Source of the DNA: Lecanicillium sp. G3
Lineage: Eukaryota; Ascomycota; Sordariomycetes; Hypocreales; Cordycipitaceae
Assembly (NCBI GenBank): GCA_037575805.1
Contig: JAZHPD010000004.1
Span: forward strand, 434,001-498,000
Length of the DNA stretch: 64,000 nt
Reading direction: 5' to 3'
Shown: one piece after another, positions 58,144 through 64,000 of the stretch
How the letters are laid out: the number at the start of each line of letters is the position of its first letter
Position numbering within the stretch: the first letter of the stretch is position 1
Notes under the pieces: model-generated
The model's input: only the letters and a program-made list of their open reading frames with translations
Database searches by the model: none
Told to the model about the DNA's origin: nothing
Made by a program: the position numbers and the translations under genes

Positions 58144-61037
58144 AAAATAAAAGACGGAGAATGGCTCAGATGTAATGGTAACGGTCAAGGCTAAGAAAGT
58201 CTGTATATACGATTTTTAATGCATACAAGCGAATTGGATGAGCTGCTGCTTGCAGAAGAATTGGATGGTAGATTGGTAGATTGGTAGTATGTGGACAGCG
58301 CGGTGTGTGGTTGGCGGCGCATGATGATGTGAGGAGCAGGCCAGACATGTGAAGGGGATGCATGTGAGGAGGGATTCAGGCACAAACATTGGGAAGCGTT
58401 GGAGGCAGCAGGACAAAGGCTGCATGGCGACTCCATAAAAACTGATTTGGGGGTGGGATAATGGGTAATCCACCGGACAAAAGCTGGTGAGACGTGAGCT
58501 GATTTTATTATGTGCGGTGCATGAAGCCGTGACGAAACGGAAACCAGGGTAGGTGTAATTGCTGAGGCTATATGGGTGCCTTTTGCTACCGACAAGGTTG
58601 GTGGGGGGAACCCGTTTGCCAATGCTGGTGTAAAGTATGGAAAGGGGGTCATGAGATTGAATGATGAGTAGCTAACTGGGTCCAGAATGATGTGCCAAAT
58701 CCGGGGGAGGAGAAAAGCAAAGCATGTCAAGCCAAGGGGCAAGACAGACAGCTGGGGGGCGCAGGAAAAGCTTATGACGACAGCAAGACGAAAAAGCCCG
58801 TGAGAGCCGAAGCCGAAGGGGCCTCGGTACCCCCAGGATGAGTGGGTGTCTGCTAGGTACGGAGTAGTTACTACGCAGTTAGTTGGTCACTGGGGGACGA
58901 ATTGTGCGGCTCCCCACGGCGCGGGCGGATGAGGCATGGGCTTATAAGCGGTTCGAGGCCCGCCGCCCTTGTTCTTTTTTGTCACGGATCGGGAATTGAA
59001 TTTCCAGAAAGTAGGTTTACTCCCAAACCGTTTCTTATTTTTCTTCGTTTTCTTCCTCTTCTTTGCTGTTGCCACACTGTGCTGTTTTGACCACGCCCGT
59101 CGCAAAATCAATAACCTCTACCATGTGAGTGTGATTTCGTTGCCTGCAATTTCCGCATATACCCGGCCGGACTTCCTTTTTGTTGCAGATACACCTCTTT
59201 GGCAAGCATCGGGTTAGGCGTCGCACGGCAGCTGTGCCCTGTACGGTGCACGCGCACAGCAGCAAAGACCACGAGGACACAAGGCCCGACGGGTATGCAA
59301 TGCAAAGCTGCTGCGTCACCTATGTACGCTTGGGCTATGCCGAAGCAGCGGACGCAGGAGGCAAGCCTGCGTTGGAGCAGCAGAGAGCGAAAGTATAGCC
59401 CGCAGACGCCACTGCCGTGTGTGTGTGACCAAAAAAAAAAAGGTCGTATTAATGACGAACCGGGCTTATACGAACGAGGGAGGTCGGTCTCATGGTGCCG
59501 GTCCAGGGTTGGAAGAGGCAAATACAACAAACAAGGAAGGAAGAATTGTGACTGACAGGAAATTGGATTTTTAGTTTTGCAAAAAAAGACCGACTACGCC
59601 GACAAGTAAAAAGCAGCTACTCCGATTGCGATTATTCCGCGTTCGAGTTCGACAAGTTCACAAGCCTACTTTTGCCAGCTCGCGAACAAGTAGGGCGCGC
59701 ATATTTTTCTCCTTTTGCAGGCATCCCCCCTGTCTCTTTGACGACAATTCTCCGGAACAAGCTCCGTAAGTGGATTTTTTATTTTTATTTATTTATTGAT
59801 TTATTCGTCGGCATTTTCACCCGCCGGGCTTGGGTTCTGCCTCTCGTCAGTCGCCGTTGGATATTACTCTTGTCCCGTAAGCATATTATGCTTGGCAAGC
59901 AGCTGGCCTTTGCTGTGCCTGGGGTTGAAAAGGGAACAAAAAAAAAAAAAGGGTAACTACCACGTTTTACTAAGGCGATCTGGGGCCAATGGAGAATGAC
60001 AATGTTTCTGCCGGCAGAGGCGGATGGGCAGAAAAAAAAAAAACCAGGAAAACAGGCCACCGAGACAGCCGAGTGAGTGATCCTTGTTGGCTGTCGGCGG
60101 GCTCTCTCCGCCGGGTTCCGGTCACGGGGGGCCGCGGAGGGGCGCGGGGGGGGAGGAGCTGTTGAAGCTGGGACGGGGAGAGGGAGAGAGTGCGCGCTGA
60201 GGCTGCGTTCGGACAAGACCCGGTGCAGCTGCAAAGTGCAGGCAGGTCCAGTTTGCAGGTCTAGTTGCAGCTGCTGCAGTTGCAGTGGCTTGACTGGCTG
60301 TGGCTGGACAACTGTGGCTGGATGCGGTAATGTGGGCTACATGATAGAATGCAAAGGAGAATATGCCTCGTGTTCTCTCTCATTCTCTCAATTCCTCACT
60401 TTGCTCGTTACTTGTCACCCTCTTCCTCTCTTCCTCTCTTCCTCTCTTTTACTCATCTGTGCCTGAGAAAAACCAAAAAGAAAAAAGATCACTGGGCAAC
60501 CATTATATACCGGCAGCCGCTCAGTGGTCTGCTTTTCTGCCCCAGCCCACAACACACAAGCTACCCCACCCCCCACCCACACGGCGCCCACAGCCCACTG
60601 GGCAGCTCCCCCAAAGCCCGCCCCAAGTCCCCCGAGCCTCCCCCGACTGCGCGCTCATCGTCCACTAAAAACGACTCACCCAAGTCCACTAAACGACTAA
60701 TTCACCTGCCCAGCCTGGCTGGGGGGGAAAATCCCGGAGCTGCACCTGACGCAGGTTCCAATTTGGGATCATTCTGCCGCTCATTCTGGGTTCATGTCGC
60801 TGACGTTGGAGAAATGATACTAGGGAAAAAAGAAAAATTCTCATTTTTTTTTTTAAAAAAAAAAAACTAGGCCGGTAACCTGACTGGAGCCCGTTACTCC
60901 TCTACTCCATACCTGCCTACGCTGCACTCCCGCCTGCACCAGTACCGCCTGCCGCGCTGGTTCCTCTTTTTTCCCTGGGCTCCCGCTCTCGATTACTTTG
61001 CTTCTGCGACTCCGGTCCTCTTCTTCCTCTTCTCACC
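58144..61037. other. Intergenic, long AAT2 upstream region
   Basis: About 2.9 kb between UFE1 and AAT2. It holds a TACGGAGTA motif (58857-58866), several A runs (59430-59440, 59938-59950, 60034-60043), a CT-rich tract (60370-60460) with TTCCTCTC repeats, and a TATATA near 60504. These suggest the AAT2 promoter and leader lie in the last 700 bp. No coding exon is supported. Confidence 0.5.
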
Positions 61038-62682
61038 ATGGCTCCGTCTGCCACTGCTTCCTCTTCCCTCGATCGCCTCAACAGCATCGCAAACCACGTC
61101 TCGCCCGCCATGTCTTCCATTTCCTCTTTCCCCGCCGACAACGTGCCCCAGGCGCCCGAGGATGCCCTCTTCGGCCTGGCCCGCGCTTACAAGGCCGACA
61201 CGAGTCCTGTCAAGGTCGACCTGGTGAGTCAAATACGCCTTGCTTTCAGCTTCTGGTTTTGCGGCCCGACGGCTTACTGACGTTTCTTTCTTTCTTTTTG
61301 CCAGGGAATTGGTGCTTACCGCGATAACAATGCAAAGCCCTGGGTTCTGCCTGTTGTGAAAAAGGTAAGTCTTGATCTTGTTCATCATTGCCATGTATAA
61401 CACGCAAACCGCGCCCCCATCCCACCACCACCATCACCACTGTGCAACGCCAAACCGCCACCGACCAAGCCTTTTCAAGCTTTCTCAAGCTTCTGCCAAC
61501 CCTTTCCCATCGGTTTTCAACGCCCCGTGTTACCCCCTCCAACTCACGACGTGTCACGTAACCACCTTCAAACCGTCCACGAGCTAACCGCGCCACCCCT
61601 CCTCTCCGATCTAGGCCGACGAAATCCTCCGAAACAACCCCGAACTCAACCACGAGTATGCCCCGATCGCCGGTATCCCAGAGTTTACCTCCAAGGCCAA
61701 TGAGCTCCTCCTTGGCGCCGACTCCCCCGCCATCCGCGATGCCCGCACCACTTCTATGCAAACAATCTCTGGCACCGGCGCCGTCCACATCGGCGCCCTC
61801 TTCCTCGCCCGCTTCTACAAGGGCAACCGCCAGGTCTACGTCTCCAACCCCACCTGGGCCAACCACCACCAGATCTTCAAGAATGTCGGCCTCCAGACCG
61901 TCGACTACCCATACTTTGACAAGAAGACCCGCGGTCTCGACTTTGACGGCATGAAGTCCACCATCCAAAACGCCCCCGAAGGCTCCATCATCCTCCTCCA
62001 TCCCTGCGCGCACAACCCCACGGGTGTCGACCCGACCCTCGACCAGTGGAAGGAGCTGGCTGCCATTATCCGCAGCAAGAAGCACTTCCCCTTCTTCGAC
62101 TGCGCTTACCAGGGCTTCGCCTCGGGCAACCTGTCCCGCGATGCCGCTGCTATCCGCTACTTTATTGACCAGGGCTTCGAGCTAGTCATTGCCCAGAGCT
62201 TCGCCAAGAACTTTGGCCTCTACGGCGAGCGCGCAGGCTGCTTCCACGTTGTCACCGGCCCTGGCGCCGATGCCAAGTCCACCATTGGCCGCATTGCCTC
62301 CCAGCTCGCCATTCTCCAGCGCTCCGAAATCTCCAACCCTCCTCTGTACGGCGCGCGCATCGCCGCCACCGTCCTCAACGACCCCGCCCTCTTCAAGGAG
62401 TGGGAGGGCGACCTCGAGACCATGTCCGGCCGTATTATCGAGATGCGCAACGCCCTGCGCTCGAAGCTCGAGGCCCTCGGCACCCCGGGCACATGGAACC
62501 ACATCACCGACCAGATTGGCATGTTCAGCTTCACTGGCCTGTCAGAACCTCAAGTGCTGAAGCTTCGCGAAGAATACCACATCTACATGACCAAGAACGG
62601 CCGCATCTCCATGGCCGGTCTCAACACGCATAATATCGACCATGTTGCCTCATCAATCAACAAGGTCGTCACTTCGCAGTAA
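61038..62682 (+). CDS. AAT2: Cytosolic aspartate aminotransferase
   Basis: Exons 61038-61223, 61305-61364 and 61615-62682 give 437 aa, with introns of 81 and 250 nt. The PLP enzyme interconverts aspartate plus 2-oxoglutarate and oxaloacetate plus glutamate, linking nitrogen metabolism and the malate-aspartate shuttle. Class I fold is clear: VDLGIGAYRDN, ISGTGAVHIGALFLARFY, the HNPTGVDPT motif, FFDCAYQGFASG, and the Schiff-base lysine in SFAKNFGLYGERAGCF (about residue 280). RISMAGLN near the C-terminus holds the carboxylate-binding Arg. The N-terminal 40 residues are a Ser/Ala extension relative to yeast Aat2. They lack the clear Arg-rich amphipathic helix of a mitochondrial presequence, so I call it cytosolic, but dual targeting is possible. 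Confidence 0.93.
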
Positions 62683-63051
62683 AGCGCTTTTGGGTTTGGT
62701 TTGGAGTTTTTCCTTGTCATGGCGGCCGTGCCGTCAATGTAAGAAACACTGGGACAGCAGGGTATCTGAATGAATTTTGCCCGTAGCGGGCCACCGTATT
62801 ATATACATATCTGTCATAGATGCTAGCGAGATAATACTCTGCAAATGAATAATTACCGGCGATTTTCCTTTTACTTGCCCATGTTGATTAATAAGTCGTA
62901 TATGAGACTCTTTGTCTCACTCACTTGGACGCATATCCACTTTTGCATGTCGCGCATGCTTTGCATATACAATTTAATCATCATATAACATGTATCTAGT
63001 TCATATTTTCCAAACATTCACAGAACCATGATCGATATACACCCTTCTCCG
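62683..63051. other. Intergenic between convergent AAT2 and GH5 gene
   Basis: About 370 bp, AT-rich, two facing 3' UTRs. No gene seen. Confidence 0.6.
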
Positions 63052-64000
63052 TTAGTAAATAATACCAGTCCAATCCTGCTTACTCTCCGCCGCGCTCGCA
63101 CCCTTGACCGCGCCCGCGACGTCCACGCCGCTGTTGATGTAGAACCCAAACGGGTCGCCGTCCTGCACGTCGCACTTCTTCTCCGGCAAGATCTGCCAGT
63201 ACAGCCACGGCACGCCCGCGGCGTTCATGTCCCCCGTATTCGCCGCAAACTCGTCTCTGGTGTCGTACCGCGTCGTGTCCACGCCCCACTCCTCCACGTA
63301 AACCAGCTTATTCCCCGTCTTCGCGCCCAGCCAGCCGGCGTAGCTGTTCGCCCACTGGTTCCTGTTCTGCGCCTCCGGCCCGGCGTACCGGTGCACGGCG
63401 ACCATGTCGATCTGCGGGCACCTCATCGCGCTGTCGAGAAACGTGCACCCGTGCGAGATGTCGCCGCCGAGCCCGCCGGTGGCGATCTTGATGGGGTTGT
63501 CCGCGCCGAGGGCGTCTCGGAGCGCGGCGGCGCGGCCGCAGGCCCAGGACTGCGCGGCGGCGTAGGTGCACTCTTCCGTCTTGGAGGCGAAGGGCTCGTT
63601 CTGGAGGTCGAAGCCCATGATGACGGAGTGCCAGTCGCGCCAGACGCGGTTGGAGTACTTGCCTTTGTAGGTGACGAGGGCGCGGAGGCGGGCGTCGAAG
63701 AGGTCGAAGGCGTCTTGGTGCTCGTAGAAGTAGCCGCTGCCAAACCTGTGGCCGTATGCGTCGTTGCTGTTTTTTTTCCCCATGAGCCTTGTCAGCTTCT
63801 CTCTTCTCTTTGATCTTTCTCTCATACAGCCCATATAATGTATACACTCACCCGTTCGGCCCGTGCAGCAAGTTCCCGTCATGCGGCGAAATCAGCGCCT
63901 TCATCCCGTGCTCCCCAATCTTGACGAGCGTCTTGTCGAGCAGGTCCGCCGTCTCCCAGTTGTACTGCCCCAGCGTCGTCTCGAACTCGGGCGCGTAGCT
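63052..64000 (-). CDS. GH5 glycoside hydrolase, partial (5' end beyond window)
   Basis: Two exons are in the window: 64000-63852 (continuing off the right edge) and 63766-63052, joined by an 85-nt intron in phase. The visible 287 residues cover the C-terminal two-thirds of a (beta/alpha)8 barrel of the cellulase superfamily. MGFDLQNEPF holds the acid/base Glu, MVAVHRYAG a substrate-binding His-Tyr, and VYVEEWGVD the nucleophile Glu. Four or more cysteines in the C-terminal half could form disulfides, fitting a secreted enzyme, but the signal peptide region is not visible. Substrate is not certain: beta-mannan and beta-glucan enzymes share these motifs. GC-rich at third codon positions. Confidence 0.85.

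Overview
The window looks like nuclear DNA of a filamentous ascomycete, most likely a sordariomycete and plausibly Hypocreales. Genes carry short GT-AG introns (mostly 45-80 nt) with CTAAC-type branch sites. The conserved genes read as the fungal forms of TFIIA large subunit, Cdc20, an Sfp1-like zinc-finger factor, Rcf2, Dus3, Pex13, Ufe1 and cytosolic aspartate aminotransferase. A killer-toxin-like (subgroup C) chitinase beside a LysM-repeat protein is also typical of this group. The species cannot be named from sequence alone.

Layout: 1-11729 holds no gene I can support. 11730-24100 is a conserved block: TOA1 (-), CDC20 (-), a kelch/BTB protein (+) and an SFP1-like C2H2 factor (-). 24101-32899 is a second gene-poor stretch, upstream of the SFP1-like gene. 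RCF2 (+) at 32900 starts the right-hand genes.

33995-47184 is an accessory block of secreted or lineage-restricted genes. It holds a large LysM/CBM18/GH18 chitinase (-), a small secreted protein (+), a fungal protein of unknown function (-), a DUF3405 membrane protein (+) and a multi-LysM secreted protein (+). Chitin is the common theme: one protein would cleave it and another would bind it. Three of the five genes have reading-frame problems. The chitinase has a junction with no good in-frame splice, the DUF3405 gene has two frame breaks, and the LysM gene has an in-frame TAA. This points to decay in the block or to local sequence errors. The neighbouring conserved genes assemble cleanly.

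47405-62682 is again conserved: a kelch protein (-), DUS3 (+), PEX13 (-), a LigD-type phosphoesterase protein (+), UFE1 (+) and AAT2 (+). The window ends inside a GH5 glycoside hydrolase (-) whose 5' end lies beyond the right edge.

No transposon with coding capacity, CRISPR array, rRNA or convincing tRNA was seen. Intron positions were worked out by hand from splice consensus, phase and protein continuity; transcript data could move some of them.
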